From contig CAMXCT020001554.1 of NCBI GenBank assembly GCA_947184155.2, positions 1 to 64,000 on the forward strand: a DNA stretch of 64,000 nt. Reading direction: 5' to 3'. This DNA comes from Cladocopium goreaui (taxonomy: Eukaryota > Sar > Dinophyceae > Suessiales > Symbiodiniaceae). Below are positions 1 through 12,500 of this stretch, one piece after another. Both the position numbers and the translations under genes were made by a program. The notes below the pieces were generated by a model. It worked only from the letters and a program-made list of their open reading frames with translations, made no database searches and was not told where the DNA came from. Each line of letters starts with the position of its first letter. Within the stretch, counting starts at the first letter, position 1.

Positions 1-870
1 AAACTAGCTCTCTTCCAGCCGTCAAGGCTCACAAACGGCGCCCTCGCCACAGCAAAACAGCAGGGCCCTGAAGGACGGACCGAGCCTCCGGGCAACTGCT
101 CCCACTGCCTAACGTTGCTTTCTGAACCTACAAGAAAACTAGCTCTCTTCCAGCCGTCAAGGCTCACAAACGGCGCCCTCGCCACAGCAAAACAGCAGGG
201 CCCTGAAGGACGGACCGAGCCTCCGGGCAACGGCTCCCACACTAGCTCTCTTCCAGCCGTCAAGGCTCACAAACGGCGCCTCCGCCACGCCCAAACAGCA
301 GGGCCCTGAAGGACGGACCGAGCCTCCGGGCAACGGCTCCCACTGCCTAACGTTGCTTTCTGAACCTACAAGAAAACTAGCTCTCTTCCAGCCGTCAAGG
401 CTCACAAACGGCGCCCTCGCCACAGCAAAACAGCAGGGCCCTGAAGGACGGACCGAGCCTCCGGGCAACGGCTCCCAAACTAGCTCTCTTCCAGCCGTCA
501 AGGCTCACAAACGGCGCCTCCGCCACGCCCAAACAGCAGGGCCCTGAAGGACGGACCGAGCCTCCGGGCAACGGCTCCCACTGCCTAACGTTGCTTTCTG
601 AACCTACAAGAAAACTAGCTCTCTTCCAGCCGTCAAGGCTCACAAACGGCGCCCTCGCCACAGCAAAACAGCAGGGCCCTGAAGGACGGGGACGGACCGA
701 GCCTCCGGGCAACGGCTCCCAAACTAGCTCTCTTCCAGCCGTCAAGGCTCACAAACGGCGCCTCCGCCACGCCCAAACAGCAGGGACCTGAAGGACGGAC
801 CGAGCCTCCGGGCAACCGCTCCCACTGCCTAACGTTGCTTTCTGAACCTACAAGAAAACAAGCTCTCTTC
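1..870. repeat. Tandem satellite-like array, 238-bp higher-order unit
   Basis: The same block recurs at a spacing of exactly 238 bp: the segment beginning TTGCTTTCTGAACC is at about 113, 351 and 589, with a further copy near 835. Each unit holds two related sub-blocks. One reads GCGCCCTCGCCACAGCAAAA, the other GCGCCTCCGCCACGCCC, and both share AGCAGGGCCCTGAAGGACGG. Copies are nearly identical; one near 687 carries a 6-bp GGGACG-type expansion. The frames open on both strands (for example 115-309, 353-547, 157-501) are by-products of the repeat and I do not call them genes. The array starts before the window. Confidence 0.9.
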
Positions 871-1840
871 CAGCCGTCAAACCTTCAAAAACGCGCCCTT
901 TCCGGCCGTCACAAACATTCAAAAACGGCCGTGAGTGCCTAACGTTACTTTCTGAACTGCCTAGAAACTAGCTTCAAACCTTGCTGTTTCCTGCCGTCAG
1001 CTCGAGTCCAAGGACCCTGTCGCGGGCCTCAAACACCATGGCAGTGAAGGACGGATCGGGCCTGCGGGCCACGGCCGTGAGTGCCTAACGTTGCTTTCTG
1101 ACCCTACAAGAAAACCTTGCTGTCTGCCCCAAAACGGCGCCTGCGCCACAGCCAAACAGCAGGGCCCTGAGGGACGGACCAGGTCTGCCGGTTCAAACCT
1201 TGCTGTTTCCTGGCGTCAGCTCGGGTCCAAGGACCCTGTCGCAGGCCTCAAACACCATGGCAGTGAAGGACGGATCGGGCCCGCGGCCGGCAGCCCATAC
1301 TGCCAAACGTTGCTTTCTGCAGTGCCTAGAAACTAGCTTCAAACTTTGCTTTTCCCTGCGTTCCTGCACTGCCAACTGCCAACTTGCCTGCATTGTCTGA
1401 CAGCTGGCTTTCGTGCGGCACAGCTCCGGTCAAGTCGAAACTAGCTTCAAACCTTGCTGTGTCTTGCCGTCAGCTCGAGTCCAAGGACCCCTCCGCAGGG
1501 CCCCAACACCATGGCACTGAAGGACGGATCGGGCCCGCAGCCGGCAGCCCACGGTGCCAAACGTTGCCTTCTGAACTGCCTAGAAACTAGCTTCAAACCT
1601 TGCTTTTCCCTGCCACTTTGCCTGCGTCGTCTTGCAGCTCAAACCTGGCTTTTCCCTGCGTTCCTGCACTGCCAACTGCCAACTTGCCTGCGTTGTCTGA
1701 CAGCTGGCTTTCGTGCGGCACAGCTCCGGTCAAGGGACCTCCTCGCAGGGCTAAAACACCATGGCAGTGAAGGACGGATTGGGCCCGCGGCCCGTAGCCC
1801 AGAGTGCCAAACATTACTTTCTGTCGCTCGTTTACTCTTG
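871..1840. repeat. Diverged continuation of the left repeat array
   Basis: Recurrent blocks continue with lower identity. AAACTAGCTTCAAACCTTGC appears near 965, 1438 and 1585. CACCATGGCAGTGAAGGACGG appears near 1036, 1253 and 1759, with a one-base variant (CACCATGGCACTG) near 1506. CTGGCTTTCGTGCGGCACAG appears near 1402 and 1703. The GAAGGACGG core is shared with the 238-bp array to the left, so this is probably an older or mixed part of the same family. Open frames here are repeat shadows. Confidence 0.8.
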
Positions 1841-1886
1841 CTTCTGCATTCTTGCTTTAACTTCTTGTTTCGTGCTTCTTTCGCTT

Positions 1887-2080
1887 GCTACGTTCGCTGA
1901 GACTGCCCCTCCTTTCTCGCTTCCTTTTTTGAGCTTCTTACTCTGCACCTGGCTTCCCTTTCTGTCCCCCCCTCGCTTGCCCCGCTACGTTCGCTGAGAC
2001 TGCCCCTCCTTTCTCGCTTCCTTTTTTGGGCTTCTTACTCTGCACCTGGCTTCCCTTTCTGTCCCCCCCTCGCTTGCCCC
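1887..2080. repeat. Two-copy tandem duplication, 97-bp unit
   Basis: The block beginning GCTACGTTCGCTGAGACTGC occurs at 1887 and again at 1984. Both copies run through a pyrimidine-rich stretch ending CCCCCCTCGCTTGCCCC, with one G/A difference near the middle. It directly follows the diverged array. Confidence 0.85.
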
Positions 2081-2829
2081 TCACTTGCACTGCACAACAC
2101 TTGTTGCTTGTAATCTCTTCTCTGACGCGCTCCCCCTGCTGTCGGCAGGGGTCGGCGGATATTATACAGTTCTTCTGTTGCGTTTCGGCGCTATCAAGGT
2201 GGACAGGTTGAAGTGACTGATACAGTATATATATGAATGAACGACCCCGGAAGTAAAGACGAATAGGTTGATCATCCCCTTTTTTCGGTAGTTTCGGCAA
2301 GGCGGGAAACCGGTGAGTCTTTATATATATACATATTATGAAATACTATAAATGTTCTGAGGCTCTGATCAGCTGTAGCAGAGCCGTACCTTTGAGAGCA
2401 ACGAACCTGGATACCGCCTGTATACGTTATCCATCTGTATCCGTTTCTTCGAATCACGTGCCCTTTTCGGTATGTTAAAGGCGTAAGGGATCTGGCGAGA
2501 GTCCAATTCTTGTGAGTCCAGGCTATGAAGCTAAGCAATGTCCATTTATCATCAACTATCCAGAAATATCCCAACTCAACAGCAGTTGGTCATTTTTCAA
2601 CATCACCAGGGTCACCAGGGTCACCAGGCTATGAGCAGAAAAAACTACCAGCAAGAACTACCACTGACTCAGATCTGGCAAACCATGCAACCATCACAGC
2701 CCGACGTCCAGCATTGCCTTCTGCTTGAAGAAGCCACCATCATTGATAAGCCCCTTCTAGTGTCATCAGCATCTTACCTGCTTCTTACTTATGATTCATG
2801 GGTATCATTAGGGTGATTACTTTCTCCAG
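2081..2829. other. Spacer with possible Gln/His-rich exon sequence
   Basis: No family recognised. A plus-strand frame around 2538-2800 is rich in Gln and His and contains a short GGGTCACCA duplication near 2608-2628. It might be an exon of the same unit as the next entry, but its splice borders are not clear. Confidence 0.25.
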
Positions 2830-3001
2830 CTCTTCTTCCTCCTCCTCCTCACCATCATCATCACCATCACCATCGTTCTCAGCATCTTCTTCAGCAGCAC
2901 CATCAGGAGAACGAAAACGGTTTGTCATCATTATCAGCAGCAGGATCGTTCCAAACACGTGGAAATACATCAACGCACCATGATAGTTCGAAAGTGCCGC
3001 G
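2830..3001 (+). CDS. Candidate exon, poly-Pro/poly-His then Gln-rich
   Basis: A pyrimidine-rich acceptor (TTACTTTCTCCAG, ending 2829) and a textbook donor (GTGAGT at 3002) bracket an open stretch. In one frame it starts with Leu and Pro runs, continues through eight consecutive His codons, and then becomes Gln/Asn/Ser-rich. In the next frame the same bases give poly-Ser, so the coding frame is uncertain. The acceptor lacks the G after AG that is usual in the better-supported genes here. No function can be given. Confidence 0.35.
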
Positions 3002-6000
3002 GTGAGTACTCATCAAGAAATAATCAATGTGAAAGAGAGTTACTCAGCACAAACCAGCCCAGACATCTTGTTTCCCTATGTTGCATCCATTTATCGGAAC
3101 TCAGCAAGAACCCGAATCAGCAGCAAATGCCGTGAAAATGGTTGATGTCAAACCAGAGCAGCAACTGATGGACAGCTTCTAGATGTACTGAATCCTGCTG
3201 CACTGCTCTGACAGGTCTGGTTGCCAATAGTGAAGCTTGAATTGCGATCTGAGCGGGGCAAGTGAGGATGCGAGATATCATCATCCATGCTCGTTTCATG
3301 GAGACAGTGATTGTGGTGGCTACTGTTTATTCTTGTCAAGTCTCAAATCCTCGAGATGGAAGCCAATAGAGGCATCGACAGAAGGATGAAGCAGGAAAGG
3401 CTTTTCCCTGCTTCCCTTCAAAGTGTTGAAGACTTTTCGTGGTAGTTGAGATGTAAGATTGCAGGTTAAGTGCACTGTGACATCAAGGCAGATTCCACGA
3501 AAGGCTCAACCTGCTGAAACTGAGCCGCGCTCAGTGCTTTGAAACTGGGCAGCTCCAAAGGAGCTTGTCTCACGCGAACTCCCGACCAAATTGGATGGTG
3601 AGTTCATTGTCGTATGTTGGCATACCGTTGTAAGCCAAGAATCCCCAGATTATCAAGAAAGGAATGTTGGTGTTGCAGCTTTGCACAGCTTTTCACGTGT
3701 CAAAGCAGAGAGACAGCTTGTCGATACCATAGCTTGCAGGCAAGATGCCATTTGAGCACATGAATTCCACAGCATACCGTTTATCTTTCTGTGGAAAGCT
3801 ACAACGCTCTAAATAAAGTTGCAGCCCTTTGAAAAAGGATTGTCGCTGACAGTCGCTGCATCACGTCAAACATTAAGGCCAGCAGCGCAACAACCCCATA
3901 TCCCGCAGAATCTGGAAGAAATATGAAAAAGCAAATTGCTTTTGGATCTTTTGGCATTTCCTGAGAAGGAACTCATTTTGGCATTTGTCTTGAGTTGGCC
4001 CAGCGTTTGAAATTGAAGTGATGCAGGCCGAAAGTCAGAAAGGGATCAGGGCGTGTAGGATATCAAGCTGAAGTATGACGAGCACCCGCAGCTCGATTGA
4101 CAATTTTCAAAGAGCAATCTCACAGTCGTGGGATTCTGATGGAAAGCGATCTAAAGCAGGATTGCTTCAATTCCCAAATTTCCCCATGTCGTTGAGAAAA
4201 TTGCTCGGAAGATCTTGGCAAAAGAAATCTACAGAAGAATCCCACGAAATATCATGCAATTATTGTTAAATATTGTTTTACATTTACACCTTTGTTGACA
4301 TTGGAGTTCCTTTCCTTCAGAGTGCCAGATAGGCTGAGCCTTCAGAGCGACATGGAACAGTCAGCAGAGCCGGGAGATTAGGAGGCAAATTGTCCAAATA
4401 CTCGTACTGTGTGAATGTGTTTTTTTGTACACCTTGTCCTGCATCCAAAAAGCCATCTTCCCGAATGCCGCTGTTGGATTTCTTGAAGAGATTATGAAGA
4501 CAAATGAAAGAAATAGATTACAGATTCATTGCGTATTTCATGCTGCTTGCTCTAGTCTGAGATCCGAGAAGCCCAATTTGCCTGTCAGTCAGAGTGGTTT
4601 TGCGCTCGGCTGCTTTCTCCACGGCAGTCCAGGTGATCTCTCGCAAAGCGAGGGACTTGGTAGAGAGGTGGACACGCACACACACACATGTTACACAAAA
4701 ACTGAGTACCATTGACTACCTGATTGCCACTTCTTGTAATATGGTCAAAAGTAAAAGTATATTCATGCTACTCATGATTTAGAAGTTTCAAAATTCACAG
4801 CAGCTTTATTTCATGATTCCTCTGTAATGTAGACGTTTGTCCACATCCTCAACATGCAGTTTCTGTGCAAAGAATGCTTTGATGTCTATGATAGCGAATT
4901 CATGTGTTGCTATAATCTGGATGGATCGTGCTGATAGCATCTTGGTTCTTTGCACTTGGAGAGGACAGACACCTCAGGCTCCTGTCTGAAAGTCTCTCTG
5001 TTCACCCACACTTGCCAACTTTGCTGAAAATGTCAACGCGCATTGTCATTTTTCTTTCCTTTGAATCATAAGTGTACCTTGGCTCTGGAAGAATTCAACA
5101 GTCAATAGACTTCATCAGACAGCAGAAAGTTCAGATGTCACGGCAGCACATTTGTGCCTCTGCCATTTCCAGGAATATCTCGTCAGAACAGCGAGCAATC
5201 AGAAGCATGCGCTCAGGCGCAAGATGCAGGACTGGATGTTGCTCTCCCGGCTGACCCACAGCAAAACGTTGTTTCAAAGTACTGGGAGAAGACATTCGTT
5301 TGTACATGTTGCAGTCATTCTTGCAGTAAGTCTTGCAGTAAGTCTCAGTAAGTGCAGCATTTGTCCTTGAGGCAAACCAGTAAAACCACTAACTCCCACT
5401 GTTTGGGTCAGACCTTTAGGCAAAGGGCTACAGAGCCTGGAGAAGCTCTTCTTCCACAAGAGCATGGGTAGCATGGGTAGAATGCATATGTTTGTCCAGT
5501 GCATATCCGTACAACAACTATGTGACATCATCGTGTACTGTCTAGATTATAATCTGCATTAAACTGCTTGCGGCTTTGTACACTGGGACCCGAGTGCAAA
5601 GGATGACATCCTTGTCTCCTGGCGCTACCAATGTGAACGAGCTCGCTCGACTGAACTTGAAGGCGTGCATTTTCGACTGTCTTGATCAATTTGGCAGATT
5701 CAGACAGATCAAAGATCCGCTGCTGCCTCAAGCTGTTGTTTACTTAGCAGATGAGCTTATCTTTGGGTGAAAAGTCGAATTTCTTTTTCACAGCCCTAGT
5801 TGATTTCTGGAAGAACCAAGATTCTAAGTCTGCAGGTATCCCCCCGATTTCCCCTTGTGGTTAAGCGGCCAAGCATTTGTTGGTACAAGCTTGGACAGAT
5901 TTGAATTTTGCCTGCTAGGCCGGAACTCCGTGCTTGTGGGAAGGGCGTGAATCTTACAGGATGCTGTTTGCTTGCAAGCACGTGGTTTGCTTTGGACAGT

Positions 6001-6587
6001 GATTAGGTTTATCCTGTTGTTGCTGATGTTGCTGGTCTTGCTGGGGTGCTGCTCCTGCTGCTGCGGCCGATGATGATGGAGATGGTGATTGTTATTGGCA
6101 TTAGTTGTGAGGCTTTGAAGGCTGAGTGAAAGAGACGCAGAGCAACTATATAATTATGATTGTTGAGATGGTAATACCGTAATCATGATGGCGAGAATGC
6201 GATCACGATGAATGCTTATGATGATGGCAGTGGTGCGTTGGTGCTTGAGTTGCTTGTGGTGGCAGTTGTGGTGCTGCCTCAAATACAGCTGTTGCTGTTG
6301 TATACAGATGCCGCAGCTCACACTGCCCCTCCCATAGCATGTCCCTGTGCGGCACCATTGTTCTTCTGTTGGTGCTGGAAGGATGACGCTTTGTGATTGA
6401 AAGGATCATCATGACTTCAATAAGCGTACTAAGCGTACTTGTGCGACCATACTGACCTCCAGTCAGGGCAGTGACAGCTCTCAAGTATTTTCCACTGGCA
6501 ATCCATACAGTGTTCTGTGCCTTAACGGATTTTGTTGCAGTTCGATTTATCGGGCAGACTCTCCAGTCGATCCTTGGATCGCATGAG
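3002..6587. other. Intronic or intergenic DNA, no gene recognised
   Basis: About 3.6 kb without a recognisable protein block. It holds a short CA run near 4675-4690, a tandem TTGCAGTAAGTC repeat at 5326-5352, and (ATG/GTT)-type simple sequence near 6010-6300. Short frames exist on both strands but lack consistent splice signals or composition. Confidence 0.4.
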
Positions 6588-9500
6588 GTCACTGACCTGG
6601 AGAACAAAATGGTCTCAACACAGGAGGACTTGGAGGAAGCAGCCCGCCAGTGGGAGGAGCAGCAGAGAACTCAGTGTGATGAAAAACAAATTGCACAAAC
6701 AGATACGAATAAAGGGTGTAGGCAAAAAACACCAAGACAATAGATTGCAATTGACAAGCATCAAGAAATGTACATGACTGCAGCAGCTTTCTCACAAGAA
6801 AGTAAAGAAACAAAGGGTTTCTGCCCAAAAACTTGAAGGCACAATGCAGAGACAATGCAGCGACAATGCAGAGACAATGCAGAGACAATGCAGTTCCATT
6901 CTGCCCTGAGGCGTTCTGCGCTTGAAGCAGACCGTGATGAGTACAAGCGCCTCTATGAGAAGTGCCTTGGAGAAAAGCGTTGACAGTCTCAGCTTGCCAT
7001 GGATGTACCTTGTCGACTCGTTGTCAAGTCGTCGAGTATGGGACCCACGCAACCAAGATATAGCCAAAGATATAGCCAAAGATATAGACATAGACTGTCA
7101 AGGGACGTAACAAGAGCTGATCAAAGCATGGGTACTGCCAGATGAACTGGCAGAATCCGGCAGAACCCACAGAACTGGCAGAAACTGCAGGTTCTTGGCT
7201 GCTCACGAGCGAGCCATGGCAGAACTTGAGGATACGCAAGGTACAGCAGAAGATCAGGTGCATTGCATTGCATTGCCTACTTTTTCTTATCTTTTCTTTT
7301 GCTCTTTTTATTAAAATTTATGGCACTTTTATGCTCTTTCTATTTTCTTGTGGCATCGATCAGACCAGTCATTTCGGTCCGGATTCTGGATAAATCTGGA
7401 AAGGTGAAGGACATTATCTGTCTGACTGGCTCAGCCTTGCCCTCTACCCGTGGTTCCAGGCAAAAAGGCTACAAGTGCGGAGCTGATCTGATTGCGCAAA
7501 GCAGACTTGCCTCTGAAAATCCTGGTCATTAGAAGGTCAAGCCATTCTCCTTGCATGACAAGAAGATCAAGAAGCAAAGAAATGTATCTTTTTTCTCATA
7601 GTCTTTCTGTGCCTGGGAAGTTTGTTTGAGTTCTGGATCTTCCATATCCATCATACATTTAGCATCATTTAGCATCATTTAGCATCATTTGGAGTTACTG
7701 AAATGGTAGTTGTTTGTTGAATTTTGTTGATAGCCACCTGAAAGTCACCTGAAAGTCACCTGAAAGTCAGCTGAGTCTTCAAGGTTCTGAGCGTCGAGAA
7801 GAATCGGCTCACAGACAAGGCCCGGGAGACAGGGCTCAGTGCACTCCCAGTGCACTCAAGTGCTCTCGGTAAGTTTTTAATCAACTCTTTTCAAACTCTT
7901 TTCAGCGTCGTGTTTGCCGCGCAATCCACTTGATGGTTTACTAAGTTTACTACAACCAAGACCTATGACTAACGAGTCGTTGTGGATTTCACCATACGAG
8001 TAGCTGTTCATATCCGTTTTATCGCTGTGGATTTCACTGGATTTCACCTACTGGCGCCAATCCATGCGAAGGGAACTTGCCAACTGGGGTGCAAGCTTGT
8101 ACCGCCAAAAGGAACGCTTTGTTGAAGGTATCAATCGCACGGGTGGAAGCATGCAGACTCCTAGAGTTCATGACTGTAGCTTTCCTATGCCAAAGGGTAT
8201 ATAGCAAAGTGTTTTGAAGGTCGAAGAACTGGAGGATGTGTCATCCTCAGTCATCCTTAGTTGTGCTCTTTGTATCTCTTTGTGCTGTGTCTCAATTCGG
8301 CTCTGGTTCCGGCAGGCCGAAGGTGCAAACTGGACACATAGCCAGACATAGCCAGACATAGCCAGACATAGCCAGACATAGCCACAAAGACTCCCAAAGA
8401 ATCCCAAAGAATCCCAGATTGTCCGAGGACAAGAAGCGGATGTCCAAGCAGCTGTCAGAGCTTCGCGACGAGGTTTGACACCACCAGACTTTGCAACAGA
8501 AGCTTCAACACTTTACCGATTTCGAGTGTGAGATGCGCGATACCAGGCAGTACGTCAGCTTTTTGTCATTCGCAAGCATTTTCTGACAAATCTTGAAATC
8601 TACAGCGCATCAATCTTCAATGGCTCAAAACTGGATGCTCTTTTGAGGTCGCAAAGCTTAAGGCAGAACTAAGAAGACTTTCTGGTCAGCTACGAGATGC
8701 ATCGTCCTCAGAGAAATGTGAACGAAAATCAAAGGTCCTTAGAGGGACGTCAATTAGGTCACCAAGTGGATGGCAACAGGTCCACCTGCTCCGTAAGCTG
8801 GCAATGTTATTTTCGAAGTCTTTCCCCAAGAGTCACCAATTTATGCACTGTACAAATGTGACGGGCAAAGTCTACAAGAGTCTACAAGAGTCTCAATGTC
8901 TCAGTGTACCTGGTATCGTTGTGAGAGACTTATATCGCATGTGTATGCATGTGTTTGGTCTACAAGAGTTCAGATCGCGAGGGAGAAGTTGCGCTTCTTC
9001 TTGCACGCACCAACGTCAAACGACTCCTTGCAGAAGCAAGAGGTTTGGAGGAGCGGCTAAAGACTGAATTGAGCGAAATAAATCAATCGTTGCTGCATCA
9101 ATCCTGAAGTTTGCCAATTTTTTCCCAGAAAGTCTGAGAGTGTGCTCTGGTTCAAAGCAATGTCTTTTTGTAAAGTGACCAAAGTGACCAAAGTGGCCAA
9201 AGTGGCCAAAGTGGCCAAAGTGACCTGCTACAGCGCTGACAGCTTGACACTTTGGTCACTAGGTTTGCTCAGCTTTGCTCTGCCAGGACATTGCTCTCGA
9301 TGAGGATGGGCCAGGAAGGCCATCTTTGAGACGCCTGCTACGAGAAAGCAGCCAGCGCGAGGCACAGCATGGCACCTGAGACGTTTCTTTGCGCAAGCCT
9401 ATGTAAGCGCCTCACAATCAATCCTTTCAACTGCTTTCATGCTTTCAACAAAAATATGATCTTTCGGACTTTCGGATCTTTTTGGTAGATCAACTTGAAG

Positions 9501-12500
9501 CGACCGCAGGGACCACGAGGGCCACCTATCAGTAGTCTCTGCCAACGTTCAAGGTCAGTTCTGCAACGGTTTGGTGCCAGGCTGAGCTACTTGACCGCCT
9601 GCAAGCGGTTCAAGCAGTGGCGGACGCACGGCGGTTGCGCCTGGCACTCGGTACAAACACACCAATACTGCCAATACTGACTAAGTTTCACTACATATAT
9701 ATATATATAGATAGATAGATAAATAGATAGATATAGATAGATAGATTTTTGCCGTGCAGGTTGGTGAGGGCCAGCTTTACGGCTTGAACCGGACAAAGCG
9801 TGCATTTTTGGGAACAAGGTTTGCTTGAGCTGGAGGGTCCGGGAAACGAACCTGACGCGGAGAAAGAGCCTGGCTTTGATCCTAGAGTCCGGCAGCGGAG
9901 TGAGAAGAGTTGGAACGTCGATCTCCTTGACAGTACTGATTTGTATATAGTTGCTCGAGTTGTCTTAGCAGGAGCGAAGTTGACAGTCTGAGGCCTCGAG
10001 CCATCGTCACAAATAGGCCCATTGCAGGGCAAAATTGCTATATTATATACATTTCTTTGTGAAACCCTGTTCATTCTGATAGCAACGACGCTATTCATTT
10101 CTGGTATTTTTCAAGTTAGATTCTGTTGCATTGCATGCTCCTGATTTTGCTTCCTCAAAGGGCTGCACAAACTCTACTGCTTGGGATGGCTCGCAGGGAT
10201 CCTTCCTGCTGAACGACGGCTGCGCCAACATCTTGAGCGCGAGCGTGATGCCTGGGCCTTATGTTGTAAAGCAGTCACTGGGTTCGAATCGATCGACATA
10301 TTCTCCTCGTTAAGAGCCGTTCCTTTTGCTCGGCGGTGCTTGTCTTGGCACGCCGAGCGTCAGGGCTTAGAAGTGCGCTGTACCAAGCAATGTCTCTCCC
10401 ACACAAACACACATGAAGAACCCATTTTTGGCATAGCTCAAGATCAAGACAGGCGTATTTCTGTGGGTACTCACGTGCAAAGAAGGTGTAACATTGGTGT
10501 AAGCGATGGGTAGTGCTAGAAATCAATCTAGAAGCCTAGAAGTCTATAATTTTGCATTTGAAGATTTTGTTTGCAGGAACTGCTTGCATTTACAAGGGAT
10601 CTTGACACGGAGTTGGTCAAGGCGCGGTAAATCTTAAGATGTGCTTCCTGCAATTCTGGTGGCTGCACTTTGGCCATCTTGCGACGAGTCTTGCGACGAG
10701 TCTTGCGACGAGTCTTGCGACGAGTCTTGCGACGAGTCTTGCGACGAGTCTTGCGACGAGTCTTACGAGATGGGTTTTCAATGGTTGTCAGGTGAAGGAG
10801 GAGTGCTACTACACAGTCCAAGCCATCAAGAAGAAAGCTGCCGAGGATGTCAGAATAGTCAATATCACAAGCTGTGCAGAATGGAACCAGTTAGGCCTGT
10901 CTTTCTTCTTAGCTTCAGTTCATGAGAAGATTTTGAATGTGACTTCAACCTCCTGCACATGCTGTGATTTCTCCTGCAAAGAAGATAGTGGTGCCTGTTG
11001 TGCTTGGTGCCTGTGCCTCACATGAATCGATTCTCACTTGCTTGAAACATGTGATGTGAAACTGTGTTGATCTAGGACTTGGAGGATTTCAAGAATACGG
11101 AACTCGCGAAAGCCAAAGCAGACTTCAAGCGAGAGGTGGGGCTACGAATTTGACAGGAGAGCCAGTATCTCCAGATAGTCACACCCAATGAAGACATTTG
11201 TGAAGCAAAGAGCGCGCTGCTGCACCTTGGCTTGGGCTGTGGGAACAGAATGTGCAGCTCATTGTATGTTGCAAGGCACAACAGCTTTCCAGTGCTAGCT
11301 ATGGTCCGTAAGAACCCCTATGGATCCCAATGGTATGACCGGTATTGTTTTACTACTCTGCACACTAACAGTTGACTGTTTGTGCTTCACGGGCTGAGCG
11401 ATCTTCCTGGGTGCTTCTGCTGTATAGGGTGTTACTACAGGACTCTTTCTCTCCAACGCGGAGCCTTCTCTTAAAGAGAACCACACGGAACGAGTAGAAT
11501 TGCATTTGCCATTTGACATCTGCGCTGGCGTGAATTTTGCAGGGAGCACAACGCACATGACGTACGACTATCCACATACCCACTGTATCTACATAATTGT
11601 AATTATATATATATATGGCGGTTTCCTAAAATGGGGGTATCCCTAAATCATCCAAAATTATATATACACCATTTTAGTATTGAAACCAATGTTTTGAAGG
11701 ATCCACCATTTTGTGAAACCTCCAAATATAGACATATATAATCATATATACATATATAGTCATATATACATATATAATCACATACATATATATATAATCA
11801 GATATAGTCATATATACATATATATATAATCACATATACATATATAATCATATACATACATACATATATAATCATATACATATATACATATATAATCATA
11901 TACATATATATAATCATATATACATATATATATAATCATATATATATAATATATAAATATATAATATATACATATAATTATATACAATCATATATAGATA
12001 TATATACACAAGATGTATGATCATATATATATATACATAATCAATTATTCTCATCTCTCTCTATATAATCAATTATAATCATACATTCATGTATATACAT
12101 AATATTTGCAATGTATATATATACATATACTGTATATATATATATACATACACTGTAGATGTATATTATATGTGGTATATATGAATATAATATGACCAGC
12201 ACACATATCATAGACACATCAGGTCATCTTCACGACTTCTGTCTGCCAAAGCGGCAAAAGTTTCAATGTCATGCTATATATATATACAAGTTGAGAATCA
12301 GCTAGTGCTTGTACCAGTGTGGGAGGTTGGGGAGTCAGGAGTTTATGTGCGGTGATGTGAATGTCTAGAGTCTAAAAGAAACCGCGGATAAAGTGCAATG
12401 CTACAGATGAATTCTTTGCCTGAATGGTGACAGAACAACAGGCAGAATTCGTTTGATGCAACTTGGTAATGCAAAGAGCATACGAATCGAAGTATATCCA

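Noticed and set aside
115..815. Overlapping frames on both strands encoding similar 60-116 aa peptides
   Set aside because: They repeat with the 238-bp satellite period and arise from the repeat; no start context, introns or family.
10528..10821. Arg-Lys-Thr repeat protein on the minus strand
   Set aside because: Produced by the 12-bp array; opposite to surrounding exons and without support.
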